Shown here piece by piece: positions 1-7,577 of a DNA stretch of 13,554 nt (position 1 is its first letter; every line of letters begins with the position of its first letter). This DNA is from Lysobacteraceae bacterium. GTDB lineage: Bacteria; Pseudomonadota; Gammaproteobacteria; Xanthomonadales; Xanthomonadaceae. The translations under genes and the position numbers were made by a program. The DNA is taken from the NCBI GenBank assembly GCA_017990865.1, contig JAGNNB010000033.1, forward strand, positions 1 to 13,554, read 5' to 3'. The notes below the pieces were generated by a model. That model ran no database searches and had not been told where the DNA came from. It saw only the letters and a list, made by a program, of their open reading frames with translations.

Positions 1-95
1 ACGCCGTGCTCGGTTACAACTACGGCGATGTCATCGTCCATCGCGACGATCTGTCGCTGATCGAACGCGCATCGCAGGAGAACGCCGATGTCTGA
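1..95 (+). CDS. proB: Glutamate 5-kinase, C-terminal end (partial)
   Basis: Only the last 30 codons and the stop are in the window; the gene begins to the left. The frame starting at base 3 reads [20 protein letters not shown] and ends at TGA 93-95. This matches the end of the PUA domain of ProB, where the E. coli protein has a very similar LGYEYGPVAVHRDD segment (recalled, not searched). ProB phosphorylates L-glutamate to glutamyl 5-phosphate, the first step of proline synthesis, in the cytoplasm. The PUA domain follows the amino-acid kinase domain in full-length ProB. The stop overlaps the proA start by 8 bp (88-95), so the two genes share a transcript and are probably translationally coupled, as expected for enzymes that pass on a labile intermediate. 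Identification rests on about 25 residues plus context. Confidence 0.85.
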   Translation, partial: AVLGYNYGDVIVHRDDLSLIERASQENADV

Positions 96-1380
96 CGCGC
101 ACATGCCTGATGCAGCCGTCTCCGTCGTGCGCGCGCAAGCGCTGGCCTGCCGCGATGCCGCTCAAGTCGTCGCCGGCCTGTCCACCGAGGCGAAAAACGC
201 CTTGCTGCGCGCGATGGCCGATGCGCTCGAGGCCGATGCCGCCGTCATTCTTGCCGCGAACGCCGACGATCTGCGAGCGGCGGAAGCGAAGGGCATTACT
301 GGCGCGATGCTGGATCGTTTGAAACTCGACCCATCGCGACTCGCCGGCATCGCAAACGCGGTGCGCGAGGTCTCCGAATTGCCCGACCCCGTCGGTATCG
401 TCACTCGGCGTGAAACGCGGCCGAACGGATTGTCGGTGGAGCGCGTGCGCGTGCCCTTGGGCGTGATCGCGATGATTTACGAAGCGCGACCGAACGTGAC
501 CGCCGATGCCGCGGCGCTGTGTTTGAAGGCGGGCAACGGTGTGATCCTGCGCGGCGGCTCGGAGGCGCTGCGGTCGAATGTCGCGATCGCCGGGGCGCTG
601 GCCCGCGTCCTCGACGCGCACGGGGTTCCGGCGGTGGCGATGAGCTTGATCGACGACTTGCGACGCGAAACGATGGTGGAACTTCTGCAGCTCAACGACA
701 TCGTCGATCTCGCCATCCCGCGCGGCGGCGAGGGCTTGATCCGGTTCGTCGCCGAACACGCGCGCGTGCCGGTGATCAAGCACTACAAGGGCGTCTGTCA
801 TCTGTACGTCGATGCCGCGGCCGATCTCGATCTCGCGCTCGATCTTCTGCTCGACGGTAAAGTCTCGCGCCCCAGCGCGTGCAATGCGCTGGAAACGCTG
901 CTGGTGCACGCCGATGTCGCCGACCATTTTTTGCCCCGCGCCGCGGCGATGCTGGCCGAGCGCGGCGTGCAACTCCGCGCCGACCCGCGCGCGTTCGCGC
1001 GGATGCCCGGCGCCGTGCCCGCGCAGGCCGACGATTGGGATGCCGAATTCCTCGATTTCATCATCGCCGTGCGCGTGGTCGACACGCTCGACGACGCCAT
1101 CGCGCATATCCGCCGCCATGGTTCCGATCACACCGAAGTCGTCGTCACCCGCGACGACGCGGTCGCCGCGCGCTTCGTCCACGCCCTGCGCAGCGCCGTG
1201 GTCATGGTCAACGCCTCCTCGCGTTTCTCCGACGGCGGCGAACTCGGCCTCGGCGCCGAAATCGGCATCTCCACCACCCGCCTGCACGCCTACGGCCCGA
1301 TGGGCGCGGAGTCGCTGACCATCGAACGGTTTGTGGTGCGGGGCGAGGGGCAGACGCGGAATCTCAGAAGCGATACCTGA
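88..1380 (+). CDS. proA: Glutamate-5-semialdehyde dehydrogenase (gamma-glutamyl phosphate reductase)
   Basis: The 430-aa protein has the usual ProA length. It reduces glutamyl 5-phosphate to glutamate 5-semialdehyde with NADPH, the second step of proline synthesis, in the cytoplasm. It belongs to the aldehyde dehydrogenase superfamily. The catalytic cysteine is Cys265 in [15 protein letters not shown], which matches the RPSxCNxxETLLV signature of ProA. Other family landmarks are [14 protein letters not shown] in the nucleotide-binding half, [11 protein letters not shown], and the C-terminal [22 protein letters not shown] region (in part). The ATG at 88 is chosen because AGGAG lies at 76-80, 7 nt upstream, and because it overlaps the proB stop (ATGTCTGA). 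There is no frameshift or missing key residue. Base composition is GC-rich, as in hisS and hutH, unlike the gene that converges on it downstream. Confidence 0.97.
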   Translation: MSDAHMPDAAVSVVRAQALACRDAAQVVAGLSTEAKNALLRAMADALEADAAVILAANADDLRAAEAKGITGAMLDRLKLDPSRLAGIANAVREVSELPDPVGIVTRRETRPNGLSVERVRVPLGVIAMIYEARPNVTADAAALCLKAGNGVILRGGSEALRSNVAIAGALARVLDAHGVPAVAMSLIDDLRRETMVELLQLNDIVDLAIPRGGEGLIRFVAEHARVPVIKHYKGVCHLYVDAAADLDLALDLLLDGKVSRPSACNALETLLVHADVADHFLPRAAAMLAERGVQLRADPRAFARMPGAVPAQADDWDAEFLDFIIAVRVVDTLDDAIAHIRRHGSDHTEVVVTRDDAVAARFVHALRSAVVMVNASSRFSDGGELGLGAEIGISTTRLHAYGPMGAESLTIERFVVRGEGQTRNLRSDT

Positions 1381-1527
1381 TCAATGCCGAATGACGTGAT
1401 GCCTATTATTATTCGATACCGCTTTTCTTGACGGAAGCCGGTATCGTGTGTTCATTGGCAATAGATGTTGGACGATTGCCGTTATGACAGGCTACATTGG
1501 ATACCAAGAATCGAGCGAATTATTCTT
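1381..1527. other. Convergent intergenic spacer with a hairpin
   Basis: This short spacer separates the convergent ends of proA and the giant minus-strand gene. Its composition drops abruptly in GC right after proA (for example TATTATTATTCG near 1403-1415), which makes it a likely left edge of the accessory islet. The only structure I see is an inverted repeat, CGATACCG at 1414-1421 and CGGTATCG at 1439-1446. The stem can be extended inward through CTTTT/GGAAG with one bulged base, leaving a 6-nt loop. No T-run follows on either strand, so it is not a canonical intrinsic terminator, though it sits where a bidirectional one would be expected. Confidence 0.5.
1414..1446. terminator. Possible bidirectional terminator hairpin between convergent genes
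   Basis: Two perfect 8-base arms (CGATACCG/CGGTATCG), plus an inner CTTTT/GGAAG pairing with two G-U pairs and one bulge, give about 13 paired bases around the loop CTTGAC. The position between two convergent genes suits a transcription stop. The lack of a U-tract argues against factor-independent termination. It could also be an RNA-stabilising 3' stem or a chance inverted repeat. Confidence 0.3.
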
Positions 1528-4500
1528 TCACGTCGAGTCTGAAACTTCTGAAGAAGTAGCGGCGATATTTCGAAGCGATGGCTTCTGAATCAAGCGAGCG
1601 ATCGTTCGTTCGCGCTCCTCTCGGTAAACCGAGTCCCGTAGAGTTCCGGGCTCGTGGAGATAAAGAATGTCGCGAACCCATGATGGATGAGTCGCAAGCT
1701 CGGTCAACGGCAGCATCAAAGCCCAATCGCTTGCGAGATTCACATAACGGCCGTCGAGTCGAAAAGCATCGTCGGGGACTTGGTCGAACAAGGACTTCCT
1801 GAACGAGCGTAGGTGCTGCCACACATTGCCGCCGCCTCGTCTGCTTCGCGCATCGATGAATTCAACGGGGTAGTGGGTTTCCTTGTCCGTTCGGTACATG
1901 CTTCCAACGGTCATGTCTGCGCCGGCCGCATAGTGGCTTGCCAAGATGTCGAGGACACGGTTGCCGAGCAGGCAGTCGTCTGCATCTAGTGTTACCACAA
2001 TGGAATTGTGGTTGCCGATGTGATGACGTATGGCTTCCACCGTATTCTCCAAAAGCCCTTTTGGCTCGCGGTTTCGCAGGTACGTAATACGGCCCCCATG
2101 CCGAGCAAGCAAAGATTCCCAACTACGGGAAATAGAATGTTCGGAAGCGTCGTTAATAACGATCGCGCCCCAGTCCCCGCATTCTTGTGCGAGAACGGAG
2201 TCAATACAACGTTTGAATCTTGAAGGTGGGACATTGCGCCCTGCAATCACGAAGACAAAGCTCTCGAAACGAGTCGGTTCGACCCAATAGGCAGGTGGCT
2301 GCGCAAGGTCGACATTACCTATCTGTTCAGGAATAAGATCGCCCCGGGAAATCCTATCCACCATTCTCCCAAAAAGATTGATATCGACATTTTTGAAGAT
2401 ATTATCTGGGTGGACAAAAAATGTTTGACGGCTGCCACCACGTAGTGAAGTCGCTCCTGATGATTCCATGCGCGCATCTAATGCGCGATGCCATGCCGGT
2501 AATGGGACGGTATCGTCAGCAGTGAGCATAAACGGGCGGAGGCGCTTCATCTTCCTGATATCCAATAGGCAAGCGCGGACTTCTGTGCGCCATGCTCCAT
2601 ATGGACCTGTTGTTGTATACGGGATGTCCTGAGTATGTGCGATATTGAGGGCCACCGTAACGGAGCTCGGGTCTGATGTCATTGCGCGGCGCATATCGGA
2701 CAGGTAGTCATGTGCCCTATCGATTCTACCGATCACGACGTCGAGGTCGACCTGCAGAAGCCAACGCGTAACGATCGACTCAAACCCGGCAAAAATGGCG
2801 GCCAGCGGAGCACCGTTAGCGGCATGTGCATCCGGGCGATCTATGCCGAGCCAGCAAAGATTCAGACGACGACATTCTTCCTGAGCTTCCGGCCCGATAA
2901 CAATTCTATCTATCCAACCTTGCCGCTGAAGTTCTTCTGACTCTGCTATTAGCAGCGAAAAATCGCCTGCGGCGTATTGTCGGGGAAAGTCTTCTTGACG
3001 CGAATCGAGCACGAGAATGACTTCATCAAAAGCATGCGGTGCTTCGAGTTGGTCTATCAAATGCATCACGCGATCCCGAAGGATATGAGCCTCCATTGCG
3101 CAGGCTTTAATCATCAGGCTCGTCGATTTTTCGCGCGCTGGCCGCAATTCTAAGATCAATACATCGGGCGTTATCTCGAATCGATTCAGGTCGATTGCAT
3201 CTCGCTCCATGCGGCCTGCAATTTCAAAACCGGCGCGACGGATCCATCGATGCAGAATTCTTTCGGGGCGATGAACTTCGTGAAGTGTGCGGCCGCTCAG
3301 CCGATGGCGTTTAGTCCAGGAGCAGACGGACTCCGTGTCGTGCATGCGTTCAAGTACTGATTCTGCTTCCAGAGTAGATAGAGAAGGCGCGTTTAACGGA
3401 TGACAAATGGAGAGCAGAACACGCCCATCGCACGAAACGGCTTCCTTAAGGTCGCGTAGTACCGAGATGGCGAACGCTTCATCCAGTTGACATATCACAC
3501 GGCGGCAGATCACAAGAGCGTAGCCATCATCCACTCGTGTGTCCGCGAATGTCTTGGCGACGAAAATATTTCTCTCATTCAGTGCGATCAATCGCGAGTG
3601 AATCTCAGGGTCGCGATCGTACGCTACAACTGGTATTCCTTGTTTCGCAATTGATAGAGAAAGTTCGGCTTTGCCGCAGCCGAAGTCGAGGGTCCGGCGC
3701 GGACGCAGCGCCAGCGCTCGCTCTAATTCCGGCGCCGGAGTCGGATGGTGGCCTGTTGCCTGCCAGATTGCGTTGCGAAAAATGAAAAACCCGCTTAGTT
3801 CTGGCAGCGCCTCCTCTCGCAATGCTCGACGCATCAATTCAGCCAGATCGCTGCGGTGCCAACATCGCCAGCACAAGAATGCGCGGCGGCACATTGAGTC
3901 GAATTCGGCAATGAATTGCGGCGTATCTTCTCGAAGAAGCAAATCGCGCCCATAATCGACAAGGCGCACGGTGGCGCCTGTGACGCGGAGATTCTTCGGA
4001 TGCAAGTTGCGGCAGACGACGCCGAAGCGCCAGCACTCGACCATCAGGAATACAAGCCCTGGCCCGAGCCCGCCCTTATATGGAGCCGTGGCTTCATATG
4101 GATAGGTCAGCATCCAGACCTTCGCCGTTGTGCAAAAGACATCTATCGGATACAAGCAGTCGACGTCGCAATTACGCTTTGATAGCTGCTGTAAACGTGG
4201 AATTGACCGAAGGGAATCCTGAGCGTTCCATCGGTCGAAGACTTTGTATACGCGCTCTCCATCTGCCATCACGAGACCTTCATCGCCATCGCCAAGAACG
4301 TAAAGCGCATCAATATGATGGCCGCTTAACGATGAATTTTCAGAGTTGGTCCGCAGAACACGTTTAGCGCTTTCGATTCGTGCGAGCCGCAGATGATCGT
4401 CTATGATCGTGTCGTTCTCTAACGCAAATTGAAATTCCTCTAGCTGACGGTGGAGACCCGATATGAAATCGCTTACTAATGCGGGAGTAAGCGATTTCGC

Positions 4501-6687
4501 GCCGTAGCATATTCGACTCAGTAGGGATTCATCAAAGTTTTTTTGCACCTTTTCGGCAAACACCTGCATTGCATTCGCGTGAGCAGAGAATCGTGGCCGA
4601 TACGACAATGCATCGAGCTCGGCGGCAAGTCCGCGGATTCTGTAAACCGATAGCCGAAATGCCGCTAATCTTTCCTCGATATACTTCGAGGCGCGCGCTG
4701 CGATATCGATACCTGGCGAAACTAACGCATCCTGAAGCGTGGAATAGAGAGCAAATCCGCGAATATCGTCGATCAGATTTTCAGCGGCGAAGTTTTCATT
4801 ATGATTAGAATGTTCTCTGGAATGATAAGTAGGCAGCGGCACGGTGACGACATGCCGAGAAAATAGATGACGCTGGAGGAGTGCCCAGACCATGTCAGAA
4901 CGACGCGTTGGCCTGCCCTCCACCACGGGGACATGATTGGGTGCGGCCGCCAATGCTCTAATATCGAAGATGAAGCAATTCCCTCCGCGATGACAGGCGA
5001 TCGTTTCGGTCTTGAATGCGTTGATCTCTTCTGCCGATATATACAGAGGACGAAACAATTGTTTGCCTGAAAGGATATCTTCTAATCTTCCGACAAGCCT
5101 GGCCAGCAATTCTTCAGCGGTTTCGCCTGGTTTTTCGAGCTCAAGTACGAAAGGCGTTTCGAGACGATCCGTTTCGATATGAGATAAATCGTAATAATAA
5201 TCGCGTCGTCCGTGGCGAAGTGAGCGATTCCGCGAACTCTGATCGGGAAACGATAAATCAGCGTCCACATTCTCGATCGTGCGCAGCGTCGCCAGTAGGT
5301 CAACCATTTGGACGCGCACCGATGAGAGCGCAGGTAATGGAGGTGCGCCGGTATAGGGTGCGATTGCAATGTCGATTCCGGATTGCTTCAATTCCAGCAA
5401 TCGAGAAACCAGCGGTAAGCGCGTCTTGATAACGCTCTCTCCGGAATCTATCAAAGGCGAAAGTCGCATGTCGTCGTCTAATATCCACACGACACACTCG
5501 GGATGCTTCGATGCGAAACGGTACAAATAAGCCTGCAAGGTCGTCCGGGCAGGACCGATCGCTTGTCGCCCCATCGTAGTGGTATTTATGTCGCGCATAC
5601 CCATATCGATCAAGCGTATGCGAAGTCCCAACGCGACGCCTGCCATGACGGTTTCTTCTAGCCCTTGCCTTTCCTCATCGATCGTAGCGTTCTCGAGGAC
5701 AATAATGTCCAATGCGGTCATCCCAGGGTCTTCCGCGAGCATTGCAAGATCGGAAAATATGCCTACTAGTGCGTCGCGTCGCGATCCGTCGGAAATCAAC
5801 CCGACGACAAGATGTAAGGAATGCGAGTTAGGAATTGGGTGTTCGATTTCGGTGCGATCCGGTTGTTTGTGCTCGGATTGCGGCGGCCAGTTGAAAAGCG
5901 CGTGAGCGCGGGCGAGCGAGGCATCGATTTGCCCGCGGCTCATTTCCGAAGAGTATTTTTCGTGAAAGGCCAAAAGCCCTTGGTTGCGAGCGCTCGATCC
6001 TGGCGTCGACAGGCGCGGGCGGCTTTGGCATGCATAGTGATCTGCAGTGACTATATCGACAGCGGTGTAATGAATTTTAGGCAATCGAGCGAGCCTTATC
6101 ATTAGGTCGCGATCCGTGCAGCTTTGCAGCGCCTCATCGAACAAGCCTGCCTGCAATAAGCGATCCAGCCGAACGACCAATGCGCTTGGCTGAATCCCTG
6201 GATTTCCGATTTTGAAATCGCTTTCTCGTAGTGCGGATGGCGGAAAGATCGAGATGCAACGATCTGGCGCTTCCCTGCGGTGGAAGCCAGTCGCGATTAC
6301 TTCGCCTCCTTGCGCTATCGCATCGAATACGAATTGAAGATGGTGTTTCTGCCACGCATCGTCATCGTCTAGGAACGCCACGAATACCGTACTGACGTCT
6401 TCGAAGTGCCGGGCAAGGTGGTCGATCCCAGTATTCCATGCTCCCGAAGCCCCGGGGGTTCGGCGGTTTCGTAGAAGTGAAATATCGACACCCGCAGTTT
6501 TGGAAAGGGCATGGATATCCGATACGTTAATCTGTGGCGAGCCGTCTTCAACAACGACAAGCCCATGAAAGGCCATCGATTGACCAAGGATTGATGGCAA
6601 GCAACGATTGAGCAGAAGTTCGCGACGTTCGTTAGTTGCAACAAGCGCGATTAGCCGCTTTTGGACAGGGTTGGACGAGTCATTCAT
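1528..6687 (-). CDS. Giant multidomain glycosyltransferase / kinase-like / methyltransferase protein
   Basis: This is a 1719-aa protein of a kind I do not recognise as a named family. Domains in order, by motif: GT2 glycosyltransferase (about 8-285), with the nucleotide-sugar motif DDDD at 107-110 in FLDDDDAW; second GT-A-like domain (about 295-680), with VVWILDDDMRL and DDD at 404-406; a mainly helical linker; kinase-like domain (about 795-975), with Lys815 in RVYKVF, CRNLHPKN at 892-899 and DYG at 911-913; class I SAM methyltransferase (about 985-1180), with LDFGCGKAEL and its Asp at 1001; third GT-A-like domain (about 1190-1440), with QVDLDVV and DLD at 1314-1316; C-terminal GT2 domain (about 1450-1719), with TLDADDCLL and DADD at 1568-1571. 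I see no signal peptide or membrane segment, so it is probably cytoplasmic. An ATG at 6771 would add 28 residues, but it lacks a ribosome binding site. The ATG at 6687 overlaps the stop of the upstream small ORF (ATGAATGA) and gives a typical GT2 N-terminus. Codon and base use are much less GC-rich than in proA or hisS, which suggests transfer. The likely role, by inference, is building and decorating a glycan or glycopeptide; substrate and product are unknown. Confidence 0.85.
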   Translation of the reverse strand: MNDSSNPVQKRLIALVATNERRELLLNRCLPSILGQSMAFHGLVVVEDGSPQINVSDIHALSKTAGVDISLLRNRRTPGASGAWNTGIDHLARHFEDVSTVFVAFLDDDDAWQKHHLQFVFDAIAQGGEVIATGFHRREAPDRCISIFPPSALRESDFKIGNPGIQPSALVVRLDRLLQAGLFDEALQSCTDRDLMIRLARLPKIHYTAVDIVTADHYACQSRPRLSTPGSSARNQGLLAFHEKYSSEMSRGQIDASLARAHALFNWPPQSEHKQPDRTEIEHPIPNSHSLHLVVGLISDGSRRDALVGIFSDLAMLAEDPGMTALDIIVLENATIDEERQGLEETVMAGVALGLRIRLIDMGMRDINTTTMGRQAIGPARTTLQAYLYRFASKHPECVVWILDDDMRLSPLIDSGESVIKTRLPLVSRLLELKQSGIDIAIAPYTGAPPLPALSSVRVQMVDLLATLRTIENVDADLSFPDQSSRNRSLRHGRRDYYYDLSHIETDRLETPFVLELEKPGETAEELLARLVGRLEDILSGKQLFRPLYISAEEINAFKTETIACHRGGNCFIFDIRALAAAPNHVPVVEGRPTRRSDMVWALLQRHLFSRHVVTVPLPTYHSREHSNHNENFAAENLIDDIRGFALYSTLQDALVSPGIDIAARASKYIEERLAAFRLSVYRIRGLAAELDALSYRPRFSAHANAMQVFAEKVQKNFDESLLSRICYGAKSLTPALVSDFISGLHRQLEEFQFALENDTIIDDHLRLARIESAKRVLRTNSENSSLSGHHIDALYVLGDGDEGLVMADGERVYKVFDRWNAQDSLRSIPRLQQLSKRNCDVDCLYPIDVFCTTAKVWMLTYPYEATAPYKGGLGPGLVFLMVECWRFGVVCRNLHPKNLRVTGATVRLVDYGRDLLLREDTPQFIAEFDSMCRRAFLCWRCWHRSDLAELMRRALREEALPELSGFFIFRNAIWQATGHHPTPAPELERALALRPRRTLDFGCGKAELSLSIAKQGIPVVAYDRDPEIHSRLIALNERNIFVAKTFADTRVDDGYALVICRRVICQLDEAFAISVLRDLKEAVSCDGRVLLSICHPLNAPSLSTLEAESVLERMHDTESVCSWTKRHRLSGRTLHEVHRPERILHRWIRRAGFEIAGRMERDAIDLNRFEITPDVLILELRPAREKSTSLMIKACAMEAHILRDRVMHLIDQLEAPHAFDEVILVLDSRQEDFPRQYAAGDFSLLIAESEELQRQGWIDRIVIGPEAQEECRRLNLCWLGIDRPDAHAANGAPLAAIFAGFESIVTRWLLQVDLDVVIGRIDRAHDYLSDMRRAMTSDPSSVTVALNIAHTQDIPYTTTGPYGAWRTEVRACLLDIRKMKRLRPFMLTADDTVPLPAWHRALDARMESSGATSLRGGSRQTFFVHPDNIFKNVDINLFGRMVDRISRGDLIPEQIGNVDLAQPPAYWVEPTRFESFVFVIAGRNVPPSRFKRCIDSVLAQECGDWGAIVINDASEHSISRSWESLLARHGGRITYLRNREPKGLLENTVEAIRHHIGNHNSIVVTLDADDCLLGNRVLDILASHYAAGADMTVGSMYRTDKETHYPVEFIDARSRRGGGNVWQHLRSFRKSLFDQVPDDAFRLDGRYVNLASDWALMLPLTELATHPSWVRDILYLHEPGTLRDSVYREERERTIARLIQKPSLRNIAATSSEVSDST

Positions 6688-6895
6688 GGTTTGCGACTGT
6701 CGTCCCGGTGAGACTGCTCCATTGCGGAGTTCCGAACCATATCGATGGTCGTGACCATCCGGTTCTGACATAGCTGGGAATAAGATGGTGTCGAGCGTGA
6801 GTCCGGCTAGCAGCGTCTGCGTCAGATTGGCATGCGGGATTCGTTTGGCATATCGAGCACCCCATTGGGTTCGAAGCCGTCGGAAAATCGGTCAT
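6680..6895 (-). CDS. Small 71-aa Cys/His-containing protein, coupled to the giant enzyme
   Basis: I do not recognise this protein, and it is not certain that it is a gene. Translation gives MTDFPTASNPMGCSICQTNP at the N-terminus, then another Cys, then THARHHLIPSYVRTGW and a Trp-containing tail (three Trp at 47, 53 and 59) ending in NHE. Cysteines are at 13, 16 and 22 and histidines at 33, 36 and 37. A CxxC followed by HHLIP recalls the core of HNH nucleases, but the protein is too short for a full HNH domain. Two things support it as real. First, the start has a near-perfect Shine-Dalgarno sequence, AAGGGAG at 6904-6910, with 8 nt spacing. Second, the TGA stop overlaps the most plausible ATG of the giant gene in ATGAATGA. 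It could be a peptide substrate of the downstream enzyme, a leader ORF that couples translation, or a remnant. It has no obvious signal peptide or membrane segment. Confidence 0.5.
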   Translation of the reverse strand: MTDFPTASNPMGCSICQTNPACQSDADAASRTHARHHLIPSYVRTGWSRPSIWFGTPQWSSLTGTTVANHE

Positions 6896-6903
6896 CTGAG
6901 CAT

Positions 6904-6910
6904 CTCCCTT
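6904..6910 (-). promoter_or_regulatory. Strong ribosome binding site of the 71-aa ORF
   Basis: On the minus strand the sequence reads AAGGGAG, then 8 bases, then ATG at 6895. It is the only strong Shine-Dalgarno sequence near the 5' end of the giant gene. Neither the ATG at 6771 nor the one at 6687 has one, so ribosomes probably enter here and reach the giant gene by coupling. I found no convincing sigma70 promoter between this site and 7023. Confidence 0.6.
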
Positions 6911-7022
6911 GCACGCGACTGTTGGTATTTTGCCATCGTCGCAGGTTCGGCTGCAGGTGTGATCGCATCGATTGCTGATAGCAAAGGGTTCTTCTTTCCG
7001 CCGCATTCTCGATTGATGACGC
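6911..7022. other. Non-coding stretch between small ORF and repeat array
   Basis: No ORF here looks genuine. The transcript of the minus-strand islet genes should start in or upstream of this stretch, but I see no clear -35/-10 pair. A 12-base match to the tRNA-Pro T-arm (GTCGCAGGTTCG) lies at 6938-6949 in the orientation opposite to the tRNA gene. It may be chance or an inverted tRNA fragment. Confidence 0.35.
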
Positions 7023-7171
7023 TGATCGGTACGATAGGATTCGAACTCGCCCCAGCCCGCGAGGAAAAAGTAGCACCGGGGCGATGAAGCCGCGCGGGCG
7101 GCCGATGTCCGTGCCGCTAAACCAATGCCCGAGCAACAAAATGCCGCCTCTCCGTAGCCTTTTCGATCGAA
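7023..7171 (-). repeat. Repeat unit 4 (most diverged)
   Basis: The tRNA-end copy is degenerate: it keeps AGGATTCGAACTCG but has lost most of the TGGTCGGGGAG part. The GC hairpin core at 7088-7103 survives with one outer pair broken. The A-tract/GCCGCC segment near 7136-7160 is only partly recognisable and would not form a good terminator. Confidence 0.65.
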
Positions 7172-7321
7172 TGGTCGACCGGGGAGACAGGGCTCGCCCC
7201 CCTCGCGAGGAAAAGGAAGCGCCGAGGCGGCAAGGCCGCGCGGGCGGCCTGAGATGTCGCCGTTCACCTACACGTAGCAACAAAAAAGCCGCCGTTAGGC
7301 AGCTTTTTGGTCAAATCAATT
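7172..7321 (-). repeat. Repeat unit 3
   Basis: It begins TGGTCGACCGGGGAGACAGG, an altered tRNA-Pro 3' end carrying extra bases. The GC hairpin is intact at 7234-7249. The terminator hairpin at 7282-7308 keeps the same six-base arms as the tRNA terminator but has a different tetraloop. Confidence 0.75.
7282..7308 (-). terminator. Terminator-like hairpin in repeat unit 3
   Basis: On the minus strand GCTGCC, loop TAAC, GGCGGC is followed by six T. The arms equal those of the tRNA-Pro terminator; only the loop differs. A T-run on the plus strand side (AGCTTTTT) makes it potentially bidirectional. Confidence 0.6.
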
Positions 7322-7467
7322 TGGTCGGGGAGACAGGATTCGAACCCGCCCGCGGAAGAAAGAGGCGCCAGGGTAACGAGGCCGCGCGGGCGGCCTGTGA
7401 TGTAACCGCTCACCTACACCCGGCAACAAAAAACGGCCTTGCGGCAGCTTCTTCAATAAGAATCAAT
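7322..7467 (-). repeat. Repeat unit 2
   Basis: It begins with a near-exact tRNA-Pro 3' end (TGGTCGGGGAGACAGGATTC, continuing CGAACC). The GC hairpin is at 7380-7395. The following A-tract and CGGCC/GCGGCAG segment (7428-7455) has lost a base of the terminator stem, so termination there should be weak. Confidence 0.8.
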
Positions 7468-7526
7468 TGGTCGGGGAGACAGGATTCGAACCCGCCCGCA
7501 GGAACAGAGAGGCGCCGGCGCAATGA

Positions 7527-7542
7527 GGCCGCGCGGGCGGCC
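7527..7542. other. Conserved GC hairpin in repeat unit 1
   Basis: GGCCGC, loop GCGG, GCGGCC forms a six-pair stem. The same 16 bases recur at 7380-7395 and 7234-7249, and with one change at 7088-7103. It is the best conserved piece of the array, better kept than the flanking spacer, so it may be functional in RNA or DNA. Confidence 0.6.
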
Positions 7543-7577
7543 GGCATTCTCCCCGCTGATCCATTCAATCGAGCAAC

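Noticed and set aside
31..1287. Long minus-strand ORF opposite proA
   Set aside because: It is the antisense reading of a high-GC gene with full ProA motifs on the plus strand. The peptide is His/Arg/Asp-rich with no domain pattern.
6854..6880. Possible fifth tRNA-end copy (ATTGGGTTCGAAG)
   Set aside because: Only about nine bases resemble the tRNA end, the spacing is off (about 169), no GC hairpin follows, and it lies inside the probable small ORF.
6822..7283. Minus-strand ORF through the repeat array toward the giant gene
   Set aside because: It reads through tRNA-derived repeats, ends in the small-ORF region in another frame, and has no good start.
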